Shown here piece by piece: positions 24,556 through 36,047 of a DNA stretch of 64,000 bases. Within the stretch, counting starts at the first letter, position 1; every line of letters begins with the position of its first letter. The notes beneath the pieces were generated by a model. That model did not search any database, had not been told where the DNA came from, and worked only from the letters and a program-made list of their open reading frames with translations. Location of the stretch: NCBI GenBank assembly GCA_016859345.1, contig CM029120.1, positions 2,324,001 through 2,388,000 of the forward strand, in the 5' to 3' direction. The DNA comes from Istiophorus platypterus. Taxonomy: Eukaryota > Chordata > Actinopteri > Istiophoriformes > Istiophoridae. Both the position numbers and the translations under genes were made by a program.

Positions 24556-27010
24556 GTAAGATGACTGAAAGCTCCAGAGTCATTACTAAATGTTCGACTG
24601 AAAATATATATAAATGAAGTTGTGACCTCATTTCTGTTGTGGACGACTCAGGTGTCATTGAGTTGTCATCTCCTTGTGTCTCATAGTTCCTCTTCTGGAG
24701 CTTTTCACATTATCTTCCTCGGCAGGTGGACTTGTTATCAAACTATAGATTTTCAATTTTTTTATTTATTTATTTATTTTTTTAGCAAGTAAAAGACTTT
24801 GCGTCCATGTTGACTTCAAAGTTCCCTTGTGACCCTTAACAGCAGTTGACAAAACTCGTCACACATAAGTGTCCTTTAAGTAGCGAGTCAGTTCAGCTCG
24901 GCGTCAACAGCCTCAGGTGTTAAACCCATTGGTCACGTTGCTCTGAATGAGAGTCAGAAATATCATCAGCGAACCAGCATCTCCGTCTGAAACCGGGTCC
25001 ACTTAAGATGTGCGTCAGGTTTTGGTTTTTTATTTCCCTCTGCTCCGCCGGTCCAGGTCTTCGTTTCTGCAGATTTATCCGATTGCGACCTGTTAGAGAA
25101 AAAAAAAAGGGAAGAAGTCACCTGCCTCTCTAATGGGGTCCTCAGTCATGAGGCCGCCGCCACCGCCACCGCGCCTCTCTCACCGCATTCACACATGGCT
25201 GCGTCCAGCCGGACAATTACAGTGATGAATGACGGGGAAGGGGGGGGGCAGGCTAAGGAGACGTCAACGTGAAATGCGGGGGCTGGAGGTCATCGGGACC
25301 CACAATGCTTTGCAGGGAATTCCTCTGGGGCCACATTTGGTGGATTAGGAGGCAGAAACCATCAAGCTGAGCTTATCATCGGCCGACTTTGTTTTCAGTC
25401 TCTCACCTCTTTTCATCAGTTTTTAATGTAACGTGTATTTTCTACATACAGGGGATGGGGGGGCTTGGACCAGGTGAACACACAGGACCCCTTGAAATGT
25501 CATAAAATTGAAGTGTACGTGTGAGTTGAAGGTTTGAAAATGTCTCTGGCAGAAAACAGGCGGCTGTCGTGTAAATTTAAAACTGTACCTATAAAATATG
25601 CTAATTATTGTATTTAAAATCTTCCCATCTAAAGTCCGTTAAACAGAACCGAGAGTCGTCCAACCACAGGCCGACTCTTGGAGCCGCACGGCACCGACCA
25701 ATCAGCGTCTTTTAAAGGTCGCGACAAGGTCGCGAACCTGTGATCGATGGGCCGCGTGCGTGCAGCAGCCGGACTCCAGACTCAGGCGACCGGCGTCCAG
25801 AGCTACCCCCTGGCCGGACGCTGCCGCGGCGATCGCCTGGCCGTCATCGCTGTCGTCACGGTAACCGGTCGGGGAAGGGTTAGCTGTGGTCGGTTAATGA
25901 CTGTAAACCAACAGCGCTGACGCCCAGAAGCAACGCTCTCGTCTGTAGATGGACTCGGTTTTCTCGGTCTGGACATTATTCAGACCGTAACACGCTGGAC
26001 ATGTTTTTATTTCCTGACGTCCTCCTCTCTTCTTTAGCTCCTATATTTCTCCTCCCTTTTCTCCTCCTGCTGCTCCTCTTTTCCTTTTTCTGTCCCTTTT
26101 TTTCCATTTCTTCAGGCTGATCTTATCCACAATCTGAGCTGTTTCTCCTCCTCCTCCTCCTCCTTTTCTCCCTCTTTCCCTTTTTTCTACTCCTCTTTCC
26201 TCCTCTGCATTTTTTCATTCTCCTTTTGACAAATGTTTTCTCTTCCTCATCTTCTCTTCTTTTCCTTTTTTTTGTTGTGTCTCTATTGTCTTTTCATCCT
26301 CCTCTACCTCTTGTTATCTATTCATACCCACTCGTGCAGGATATCAAATCTTAATATTTGTGTGTCTTTCTCTCTATTTAAATTTAAATGTCTTCTATTC
26401 ATTATTACCGTATACCCCCCCCCACTTCCCTCTCAGTTTCTAGCATGTCATGTTTTCTACCCCCCCCCCCGGTTTGGATATCATGACCTGAATGAAGACA
26501 TTACTCAGCCCAAGCAGCGTCTCTCCATGAAAACCCTGATTAAACCCTGACGCTCTCCTTCTGCTCAGCTCTTGAATATTTAAATGGCCCTGACGTATGT
26601 TGGGGGGGTAGAAAACATGATGTTGCATTTGCTGCTTTTCTCCTTCGCAACGCTCCATCGACACAAAAATCCAGTTTGTATCTGAGTCGAACATCCTTTC
26701 CAGCAAGAGCTTTGAAGCCTGAGACAAAAATAGATTTTTTTCTTTTTTCTTTTTTGGTGCCGCGGTGTTTGGGGCCCGTCTGGAGCAGAAGAGAATAAAT
26801 GGTTCCTCCCTTAGAATAATAATAACCTGCTCCCGTCCTTCTTTTCTGTTTCAGGGAAGAAAATCAGTTTTCTTTTTACAATATTTTAAGGCAGGACATT
26901 CTCCTCAAAATGCCACCACTGCTTTTAGCTACTGACACTACAACTATCACTTCTCAACATTACAGTATATTGATGTTATTGATGTCGGTGACGTTTGTGC
27001 TTGTTCACAA

Positions 27011-27368
27011 ATGCAGTTTAAAACCTGTTTTTAAAACAAAACGGAAACTGAAATCTGATCATCCAAAGCTAACTTAAATGTGGAATGAATGGAAAATGGA
27101 ACACAATAAACAACTATGACTTTTTCTCCTTTTAAAATACATTATTCATACCTTCATACTTTACTGGTTCATGTTGTCAGTCATAATTAAACATTTTAAA
27201 TATTCTATAAAAAGGTCTAAAGTTATAACCAGTTTGAAATTGGTTTCTAAAATAAACACTGGCTGAAAGGTTTAACTCCTTGACCGTGGCCTTGACCGCT
27301 GATCGATCTCAACTCAAGGTCTATTTATTAGCTGCACTGGAGCTTTTGACGGCTGCTGGTAAAGATGG
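27011..27368 (+). repeat. Diverged dispersed repeat, copy 2
   Basis: Direct-orientation partner of 24131-24555, about 2.8 kb downstream, similar over most of its length but with many substitutions and indels. This points to an old duplication or to two insertions of one unrecognised repeat family. Confidence 0.65.
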
Positions 27369-27881
27369 AACTGAGACAGAATCGGATGATGCTTTACTTC
27401 TGTGATCAGGATCCTAGTTTCAGTCTGAATGATTGTCGACGAACAAAATTCTGTAAAATGCCAAATTTGTGGACATTTCAAATAATTTCCTCCATTTTTC
27501 TCACCTCTTCGTTTGTTGTCTCCTCTTCGTTCTTCCCTAAATTGTTACATGCATGTGTGTTAACAGCATCTCGGGGTCATGACCCCTCTCGAATCAACAG
27601 AGGAAAAACTTTGCCGAGCGCCTTAAAGGGCCAGATCAGTACTTAGCAAATGACGACGAGTCAGTCCTCGAGTCCCTGTCCTCTCCGGAAAAGGCTTAAT
27701 CAGATTTATGTGGCGATTTCTGGCGGCCGGCGCGAAGAGGACGACGCCCTGGACCGGTGCCACGGCGATCCGTCGCGGTTCCCTCACCTCTGACGGTCCC
27801 ATGCGGGTTCATTTAAAAGTCATTTATCAGAGGTTGGAAGATGGAAGTGCGGTTCTTTAAATAACTTTAGCTCTACCTACA

Positions 27882-27922
27882 CTATACCTATATACCTATA
27901 TACCTATACCTATACCTATACC
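27882..27922. repeat. (CTATAC)n short tandem repeat
   Basis: Mixed CTATAC and CTATATAC units, about six copies, in the last kcnh5 intron. Confidence 0.9.
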
Positions 27923-28678
27923 ACTATATTTTTTTTCATATGCATCTTTATTCATGTTTCCATTCAAAGGTTGTGCATCACCTCAAAATTCGCCCAAAAA
28001 GCTCCGACAGCTGCCACGTTTGAAGGAACAGGTTCCTGCGCTATTTTTTTTTTCCAATCAAAACGCCTGAACAGGTTTGTCAGTTGGGAGGGAACCAGCC
28101 CCCCACCACTCCCCGCACCCCCCGCCTACGAATCGTACCCCCTCAGGCGAATCTGACAAGGTTTTCAAAAACCCTGGACTCCTCAGCAGCGGGAGGAACC
28201 GCTGGTTTTCTGTCCTGTCGGCCAGTTAATTACTTTCACCTGCTTCCTCAGGTGTAAACCGGCCCTTAATTAGACGCCTGGAAAAAAGGTTAGCCGCTGA
28301 GTTCTGGGTTTATTTCCCTGTTATGCTGATGTCCACGTGATGTCCACGCTCCAATTATGGAGCTAATTAATTAGATGTAAATCAAATTACGAAAGCAGTA
28401 ACAGCCCCCCCCCCCAATTTACTGCGATTCAGGTTCCTTTGAGAGGAGCTGGGAAACAACATGGAGAGACGGGGGGGGCTTTCCTGACCTGATCTCAGAT
28501 CAGATCAGACAACCCAGATTGCAGTTTTTCCCTCATGACCCTGGGAGGTCAAAGGAGGCCGCGACCACGTGATCCGTCAGGATCGTTATCAGATTTACCA
28601 AGAATAACGTTGGAACAGGCTGCCGGACGGCCGCCCGACAGCCACCAGGGGCGTCTGTCGTTCCCATTCTACCCATTC

Positions 28679-28872
28679 TGCATGGATTATTTATAAACAG
28701 AGAAATCGAAGGGGCTGGGGAGGTGAAGGGTTTTTGTTTTAATTTTGTTTATTTGTTTTCTCTCTTTGCCTGAGGGATGAAATAGAAATCGGATTCTGCT
28801 CTCACCTCCTCCCCGAATTGCCACGTGTGTTGTAGAAGCAGCATCGCTTAATGATACAGGGAGTTTTCTGGT

Positions 28873-28936
<64 letters not shown>

Positions 28937-29327
28937 CAGTTGGTAATTATTCATTTATTTATTTATTTATTTTGCTTCTTATGATAATACCTGTTTTCGA
29001 TTACACGAATGCCCTCAGCCTCATTTTGACTTAGGGCGAAACCCCCCAGGAATGCTTTTATGCCGCTAGAATATTCTGATACTGTCCGTTTTTTATCGCG
29101 TTGGTAAATGATGGGAATATTCGCTTTTTTTATTATTTTTATTTTCAATTTCCAGTATTTTTTTCCCAGTTTCATTCCTGCATGAATCAGGGACAGCAGA
29201 ATGCATTTTGGGTAAAGTTGGGTGGACAAGAAAAGGGTTTTTCGGGGAGGGCGGAGTTTGGTTCACGCGAACGTCCACTCAGCACCATGACATGTAATCC
29301 CACGGCCCCTATGGCGGCGTCACGTGC
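28679..29327 (+). repeat. Direct duplication flanking the kcnh5 terminal exon, copy A (intronic)
   Basis: Near-identical to 31389-32035 at a fixed offset of about 2.71 kb. Both begin TGCATGGATTATTTATAAAC and end CACGTGC. Copy A contains a longer (AT)n run (28877-28927) and lacks about 43 bp present in copy B (around 31730-31770). The last ~230 bp differ at only a few positions, all near the very end. It ends 466 bp before the terminal exon. Confidence 0.95.
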
Positions 29328-29792
29328 AGCAGTCTTAAACCAGCGGGCGCCTCTCGCCAGAAGCCCCGACCAGGCCTCTGTGAAGGACGGAAGCCTTCAC
29401 CACAAAACAGGAAGAAAAAAAAAAACCTTGAGGAATAAGAAAATAAATGACTATAACTTTTTAAGATATCGGTTTATTTGGCACCCAAGAGGAGCCAGGA
29501 GAGAGGCCGGCACCAGGCTGGTGCTGCATAACATGGGGGGGGGGTCGGATAATTTAACATGGAATTGGAAACGAGACGTGCAAATGTACATTTTAAGACG
29601 GACTGACAGATTTCCATAATAATAAATCTTCTTCCTCTTGTATCCCTCATTGTCATAGAAAAGGCTTTATCTCCGATGATTAATGTGGAACGGCCTGCGG
29701 GAAACACCGGGGGGGAATTATTATTCATAGTATTCATATGAAATGATAAGTGCTCTGATAAGCGGCGTGTTGTTCCCATGTTTCCCCCGCAG

Positions 29793-30890
29793 ATCATTTT
29801 CCGCAAGATCAGCGAGGTGAAGAAGGAGGAAGAGGAGAGGCAGCGGGCGAAGAACGAGGTGCAGCTCACCATCCCGCAGGACCATCCGGTCCGCAAGCTC
29901 TTTCAGAGGTTCAAGCAGCAGAAGGAGCTCCGCAGCCAGGGGGCGTCCGCCGCCTCGCAGCCGGACCTGGAGAAGAACCAGCTGCAGGTGGAGCAGCACC
30001 AGCACCTGCACCCGCACAGCCTGCAGCTGGGCCACTCCAGCCTGCAGCACTCCCTGCCGCTCAGCCTGCAGCGGCCCCACACCTCCATGCAGAACGGGGC
30101 CCCCCCCAGCAGCAGCGTGCTGACCGTGTCGCAGGTCACGCCCATGCAGAGCTCGCTGGCGTACGGCCACGCCGGCGAGCCCGCTGCCAAGCAGAACAAC
30201 TGTGACATCATGGAGCTGCAGCCCAGCTCTACCAGCGGGGGGGGCGAGCAGGCCGTCAGGCTCAAAGTGGGCACCAGCCCCGCCCTGGGAAAGTCGGCCC
30301 CCAGGACCGGTGGCTGGGCGCGCCTTAGAAACAATGTGGCCCCCGCGGAGGCCAGAAAGGAGGGTCTGAACAACAACGTCAAAGCTGTTTCTGTGGAGAT
30401 GCTCTCCCAGGAAGGTAAAGGTCAGGAGGCGGGGGGGAGCGGGGACGCGGAGGAGGGCCGGGCGTCGGGCGGCAACCCCCTCCGCAAGACGGACTCCTGC
30501 GACAGCGGCATCACCAAGAGCGAGCTGCGGATCGACCGGGCGGGGGAGGCACGGACCCCGGCGGCGGTCACCCCCCTCCTCCACAGCCCTCTCCCCGGCG
30601 GCGCGGGGTCCCCCCCCCACCCCTTCTGCCCCATCCCAGAGCAGGCCCTGCAGGCGGCGCTGCACGAGACCCGGCTGGAGCTCCGGGAGGACATCCAGAC
30701 TCTGGGGGGCCGTCTGGGGGCCCTGGAGGGCCAGGTGGCAGAGATCATCAAGCTGCTGTCGGACAAGCGGCGTCCGTCGGCGGGGCCGCAGTCGGCCTCC
30801 ACCACGCCCAAGACCAAAATACAGCGGCAGGACATTTTCACCGTCTCCCGGCCCGTTTCGCCGGACTCTGAGAAGGACGAGGGGCTCTGA
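29793..30890 (+). CDS. kcnh5: kcnh5 (EAG2 K+ channel), terminal coding exon
   Basis: This exon encodes the last 365 residues of the channel, in phase 0 after the acceptor CAG at 29790-29792, and ends at TGA 30888-30890. It starts IIFRKISEVKKEEEERQRAK, continuing the previous exon. The DHPVRKLFQRFKQQKELR segment lies in the region where EAG channels bind calmodulin (family knowledge). TVSQVTPMQSSLAY and NPLRKTDSCDSGITKSELR match KCNH5 better than KCNH1. Near exon residues 280-325 a Leu-rich heptad stretch (ALHETRLELREDIQTL, then EGQVAEIIKLLSDKR) is the C-terminal tetramerising coiled coil. The end IFTVSRPVSPDSEKDE is the conserved EAG tail. A His/Leu/Gln-rich insert around exon residues 67-100 is absent from the mammalian protein as I recall it. 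The exon is strikingly GC-rich compared with its flanks. A 314-codon antisense frame is its shadow. Confidence 0.97.
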   Translation: MIFRKISEVKKEEEERQRAKNEVQLTIPQDHPVRKLFQRFKQQKELRSQGASAASQPDLEKNQLQVEQHQHLHPHSLQLGHSSLQHSLPLSLQRPHTSMQNGAPPSSSVLTVSQVTPMQSSLAYGHAGEPAAKQNNCDIMELQPSSTSGGGEQAVRLKVGTSPALGKSAPRTGGWARLRNNVAPAEARKEGLNNNVKAVSVEMLSQEGKGQEAGGSGDAEEGRASGGNPLRKTDSCDSGITKSELRIDRAGEARTPAAVTPLLHSPLPGGAGSPPHPFCPIPEQALQAALHETRLELREDIQTLGGRLGALEGQVAEIIKLLSDKRRPSAGPQSASTTPKTKIQRQDIFTVSRPVSPDSEKDEGL

Positions 30891-31388
30891 GGCGGGGGGG
30901 GGCTGGCGCGGTTGTGCGCAGCTGTCAGATCAAGGTTACGCTCGTTTCCGAGGGGCGGCCCCCGGCCCCTGGCTCCCGGCTCCAACGGACAGGGTTGTGC
31001 CACTGGTCTCAATTCTTGGAGGTTTAAAAAACACAAACAAACAGACAAACAAAAAACATTTGCACACTGACTTTTACCTCACGTGCGAGGTCACGCTCCA
31101 CGCAGGCCCTCGGATCCTGTTTGGTTCTTCTTGATTGTACATACCTCTCTATGCATGTCCAGCTGGATTCTGGCCTGCCAAAGAAAACACGGACTGAACA
31201 TACTTATTGCCTGTATATTATGCAGTTGACTGCATGCAAGATCCAATTTAAAGAGACATTTTATTGAGCTACACTGTACATATGAGTATTTTTCATTGAT
31301 AATTTACTATGTGGACATTCAGGGTTTGCATACTGGTAGCACTATTAAAAAAAAAAAAAGGGAGGGGGGTTTACTGGCAGAGGGATCG
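30891..31388 (+). other. kcnh5: kcnh5 3' UTR, proximal part
   Basis: This follows the TGA directly. Two TGTACATA octamers (31136-31143 and 31275-31282) match the Pumilio consensus TGTANATA. ATTAAA at 31343-31348 could be a weak polyadenylation signal, although it runs into a genomic A tract. The AT-rich 31130-31320 block looks like constrained UTR rather than random DNA, but no alignment was possible. The true 3' end is unknown; a stronger AATAAA lies at 35995-36000. Confidence 0.6.
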
Positions 31389-32035
31389 TGCATGGATTAT
31401 TTATAAACAGAGAAATCGAAGGGGCTGGGGAGGTGAAGGGTTTTTGTTTTTATTTTTGTTTATTTGTTTTCTCTCTTTGCCTGAGGGATGAAATAGAAAT
31501 CGGATTCTGCTCTCACCTCCTCCCCGAATTGCCACGTGTGTTGTAGAAGCTTAATGATACAGGGAGTTTTCCGGTTTTCATATACATATATATATATATA
31601 TATAAATCGGTTGGTAATTATTCATTTATTTATTTATTTTGCTTATTATGATAATTCCTGTTTTCGATTACGCGAGTGCCCTCAGCCTCATTTTGACTTC
31701 GGGTGAAAACCCTCCGAAATGCTTATTTTTGTTAGGATCCTCCTCGTGTCTATGCATCGCCTGGTTGCGCCGCTAGAATATTCTGATACTGTCCGTTTTT
31801 TATCGCGTTGGTAAATGATGGGAATATTCGCTTTTTTTATTATTTTTATTTTCAATTTCCAGTATTTTTTTCCCAGTTTCATTCCTGCATGAATCAGGGA
31901 CAGCAGAATGCATTTTGGGTAAAGTTGGGTGGACAAGAAAAGGGTTTTTCGGGGAGGGCGGAGTTTGGTTCACGCGAACGTCCACTCAGCACCACGACAT
32001 GTAATCCCACGGCCCCCCGTGGCGGCGCCACGTGC
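31389..32035 (+). repeat. Direct duplication flanking the kcnh5 terminal exon, copy B
   Basis: Partner of 28679-29327, lying about 500 bp after the kcnh5 stop, probably inside or just beyond the 3' UTR. It keeps the ~43 bp (about 31730-31770) missing from copy A and has a shorter (AT)n run at 31580-31605. The two copies encode identical 61-residue shadow frames on the minus strand, showing near-identity over that part. Confidence 0.95.
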
Positions 32036-32208
32036 GGGTGGGACGGCGGGTGGGCAGGCAGCGAACGGGCGGATGCGCGGGTGTTGGGAAAACAGGCCGA
32101 TGTGAGAGGGGAAAAGAAAAAGTTCTCAATGCAGATGTGACGGAGGTTCAGGCCGTGCGACGCTTTACCATCGTCCGTCTTGATCGGCGTCCATTCGCTG
32201 ACGGACGA

Positions 32209-32388
32209 GAAGAGAGAGTGAGAGAGAGGAAGGGAGAGAGGAAGGGAAGAGAGAATGAGAGAGGGAGGGAGAGAGAGAGAGATAGAGGGAGGGAGAAAGA
32301 GGGAGAGAGAGAGAGGGAGAGAGAGAGAGGGGGAGAGGGAGAGGGAGGGAGAGAGAGAGAGAGATTGAGAGAGAGGAAGGGAGAGAGG

Positions 32389-32419
<31 letters not shown>

Positions 32420-32439
32420 GTAGGGAGAGGGCTGGGAAG
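32209..32439 (+). repeat. (GAGAGG/GAGGGA)n polypurine tract
   Basis: About 230 bp of nearly pure purine on the plus strand, made of GA, GAGG and AAGG units with occasional single T or C. Arg/Glu-rich and Ser/Leu/Pro-rich frames over it are artefacts. Such mirror-like tracts can form triplex DNA. Confidence 0.95.
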
Positions 32440-32929
32440 TTAGCCACAAAAAAAAAAGCTCCATTAACAGACCCAGACGAGGTCATTGTGGGGCTGGACC
32501 TCGGACCCCCCCCCAGCAGAGACCAAACGCTGAATCCATCTCAGCTGAAGCGAACTGGTCCCGACATCGCCGTCGCCGCTGCCTACGCCGCCACCACCAG
32601 CCAGGCAGCCGACCGGAGAAATGACAAGGATTATTAACTCTGTGATGCTAATTGGCTTAAAAAAAAAAAAAAAGAACAAATTAAAACATGGCGCCAGATG
32701 AAAACGAGCTCAGATGCGTGTAATCGGGTTCCGCTGCAGAACGTTGGAGATGATACAGGATTTTTTAAAATGGCTTCTGTTGTGCAAATGAGAGGGTTTT
32801 TGTTTATTTTTAATTTTTTTTAATTTAAACCTGACTTTCAAAGGCCTGTTTTTCCAGAGTGGATTTAAAGTGCCTCGTTTGGAGGGGGGGGGCACCTGAG
32901 ATGACGGCCGCCGGCGTGGAGTCATGCAG

Positions 32930-33074
32930 AGCAGCGTAGAGCTGTGTAGGGCGGCGTAGGGCAGTGTAGAGCTGTGTAGGGGGGCGTAGGGCTGTGTAGA
33001 GCGGCGTCGAGCGGCGTAGGGTGGTGTAGGGCGGCGTAGAGCGGCGTAGAGCGTTGTAGAGCGGCGCAGAGCGG
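32930..33074 (+). repeat. 10-bp-period minisatellite
   Basis: About 14.5 units of a decamer related to GCGGCGTAGA, with variants such as GCTGTGTAGG, all exactly 10 bp long with no indels. The minus-strand frames therefore repeat every 10 residues (Tyr-Ala-Ala-Leu-like) but lie in no supported gene. Confidence 0.92.
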
Positions 33075-34766
33075 TACACACAAGAGCGTGTTTGATTCCC
33101 TCGCCTCAGGAAAGAGGTGGAGCCCGGTGGACTTTTGTTGCTCCGCAGTAGTTGATGTGAACAGACGCGTCAGGTCAAGGGTCATGATCGCTCAATACAG
33201 GGGGAGGGTTTATTTGCTTGTGTGGATAACAGTTATTAAATATCTAGAAAAAAAATTAAACCTAAATTTACACAAATGAAATTTCATGTGATCAGTTGAG
33301 GAGGATCTGAGTTTATAAATGATGTGTATTGGGGAGATTCCAACGGAGAGACGGAGCTGGTTTGGCTGATCGGCGATGGGGGTTGTGTGCAGCTAGCAGG
33401 TCGTGGGGGGGGGGGGTTTACCCCATTCACGGCCCAAAAGGAATCAGGACCGATCAAAGCTGAGTCTGACAGGCCAAGTTTAAACACAAGCTAAAGCGGC
33501 TAACAAGTTAACACTAACGAGTTCCCTCTAGCGCCCCCTTCAGATCAAACTGCTCACCGCTTTTGCCGAATGGATGAAGAGAATTACTCGATATATATTG
33601 TGATATATTGTGATTTTCTTCCAGTTGTGGTTCGTGTAGAACGTTTAGCTCTTTCCCCACATTTAAATCACATGAAAGGAGTTCTCTTTTTTTAAACTAG
33701 TGGATCACGTGTTGGATCTGGTCTGGTTGACCTCGGGTTCCCTCCAGACTGGGTCTCCTGTTTGAAAGTTGAAAGGTCATTTATGCAGGATGGTTTGTGG
33801 TTTGTGTTTCAGGGGCTCGTGATGGATCTTGTCCAAAAATTTCTCACTTCAAAATATTATCCAGGTCTTTAATTCCTTGACTCAGGGTGAAAGAAAAATC
33901 CATTTTAGTTCAGTTGCCAGTGATGCCAGTCCAGGTTTATTTTTTTATCTTGCGGTACGATTGGTTTCGAATGAACGCAACCATCACTGCATCAAACCGG
34001 GGTCGGATGAATGACTTCTTCCCATCTCAAACCAGATTTGTGCTGCCAACGTGAAACCTCTGTCATGGGTCAGTTCCTCGCAAGGTGCCCCCCCCTTTTT
34101 AACCAACCGAGCCCAACGACACACTCGGCTCTCTCCTTTCATTCAGCTTTAGAGAGAGTCGGTCACCTCTTTCCTCTGAGAGACGATAAAAGCTTTTGGG
34201 GGGGGGGGCAGGGAAACACTCAGGGATGCTTGAGGAATAATGGACACTGCAAAAAATTAATCAAAAGTTAAATTGCAAAATGCGGAAGAAATCCTGGTTT
34301 TCTAGAAAAAATAACTAATATTTAACCCAACGTTCAGTAAAGATCTACAACTGAAGACGTTTTAACTAAAAAATCTATTGTCGGCTTAGATTTGTATAAA
34401 AGAAAAAGAAAAACCGTCAGCTCCACTGGAATAATATGATACATTCAACGTGTTTCTTTTCTTAAAATAAGCCATTAAAACAACTTTAAAGAGCTGATAG
34501 AAGTCAGTTAATTAAAGTTTAATTTAAATAATCATAAAGCTCTACAGTTTTCCAACTTAATCTATAAAGCGTAAAGTTACATTTTTCTTTATAGGCTCTC
34601 AAATGCAACTTCCTGTGATCCCATCTGCCAGTGCATCTCTCCGCCTTTCAAAATAAACCTCATGATTATCTTCCTGCTTTGATATTTTGAGGTTTTGGCC
34701 CTTTTTTTTTTTTTTTTTTTAATTCGTGACTCTGATGTGAAGAGGCGTGAGCAGCGTCCGACCCAC

Positions 34767-34802
34767 CGGGCCGGGCCGGGCCGGGCCGGGCCGGGCCGGG
34801 CC
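34767..34802 (+). repeat. (GGGCC)7 array
   Basis: Seven uninterrupted GGGCC units read directly. The strand could form G-quadruplex or hairpin structures. Confidence 0.92.
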
Positions 34803-35994
34803 AGAGAGGCACAGCCTTGTTTCTCAATTATTCATCGCCGTTTAAAGAAATCTGGTGCCCGCCGAGACTCTTTGGTTCTGAAAAGTTTCAGTGATTTCTC
34901 CTTTCGGACAGGAGAGTGGAGACGAATGCTTCCCAGCAGGGGTGGATGCAGGGCGCTGGATGCGGGGGGTGCAGAGGTTGGGGGGGGTGTCGGAGTCCCT
35001 CCCGTCGTCTGACTCGCCTGGAAAACATTTTGCGACTGGTGGGGTCGTGCGAGGAGACTCGGCGGTGGAGAGCTCATCCTGCTCTTTATTAACCCGACAG
35101 GAGGATGAAGGGCAGCTCCTCACACATACACACACACGGAAACACACACACTTCTCAGCACTCTTTTTTTTTAGCTTTGCTGCTTGAATGTACAACAACC
35201 TCCCCCCACACCACCCCTCTCAGCGTTTCCTCCCTCTTTGGGGGGGCGGGGGTATAAAACGCTCCTCTCTACTTTCTGAGGAGTCGTTTCTCCTCGTTTC
35301 CTCCCTCTTTCCTTTCCCCTCGGCCACATTCCTAGGGAGGTTCTCTCTCCTCTCTCAACTGTCTTTGAAAAGCGCCTCCTCCCCTCCGTCCACATCTCCT
35401 TTTTTCTCCTCTCAGACCTCCTCGCCTCCCCCTCTGCCCCCCCTCCTCTTTGATCTCCATCCCTCCCCTCGGCAGGCTGATGATGTAGACTCCGCCTGAG
35501 TCGTGTCGACCGACCGACACCGCGGGTCCCCCCCTGGGGGGGCAAGGGGCGGGCGGGGGGGGGGGGGGCTCCGTTTATTGAAATCATCCTTCAGTTTTAG
35601 ATTCGATTCCACAAATTTGCGTCGGAGATGTGACGCTATGAGAAAAAAAAGACCGAGGTCGTTGACAGAATCTTTTACTGCTTCACTTTTCTCTGAAAAC
35701 CTGCGGAACCTTTGAATAAACCTAATAAAAAAACAAACAAAAAACGGAACAAGTAATAAACATATTTTCTCGCTCAGGATTCATTTTTTTCATGGCTCTG
35801 ATTTGGCCCTAAACCTGCGGATGATTTGAAAAGTGGACCCTTTAGGATTTAGGATCTTTTTTCTCTTTTTCCTCCTTTTCCTACTGGAATGTGATCAGTT
35901 TCTACCGGTTTTGTTGAAGCGGGGCAGCACTGAACATCCCACACTGACCCATGTATTGTTTTACAGTTTGCACCATGAACTGTAGTGTCAGAGT

Positions 35995-36000
35995 AATAAA
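35995..36000 (+). terminator. kcnh5: Possible distal kcnh5 polyadenylation signal AATAAA
   Basis: A canonical AATAAA about 5.1 kb after the kcnh5 stop, followed at 36019 by a CT-rich tract. The preceding 50 bp resemble a 3' UTR end in composition. Another AATAAA lies near 35715. Transcript evidence would be needed to assign either to kcnh5. Confidence 0.25.
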
Positions 36001-36014
36001 CACTGTCTGGGATA

Positions 36015-36018
<4 letters not shown>

Positions 36019-36047
<29 letters not shown>
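36019..36047. repeat. (CT)n microsatellite
   Basis: Fourteen CT units just downstream of the AATAAA at 35995. A GGA triplet run is at about 36535-36565 and a CCA triplet run at 38541-38561. Confidence 0.95.

Noticed and set aside
29721..30665. 314-codon minus-strand open frame over the kcnh5 terminal exon
   Set aside because: It is the antisense shadow of a GC-rich coding exon. The plus-strand frame has clear EAG2 homology and splice sites.
32032..32637. 201-codon Arg/Glu-rich frame
   Set aside because: Most of it translates the GA polypurine tract; no homology or splice evidence.
32930..33074. CRISPR-like regular array
   Set aside because: Units are 10 bp with no spacers; this is a minisatellite in a eukaryotic genome.
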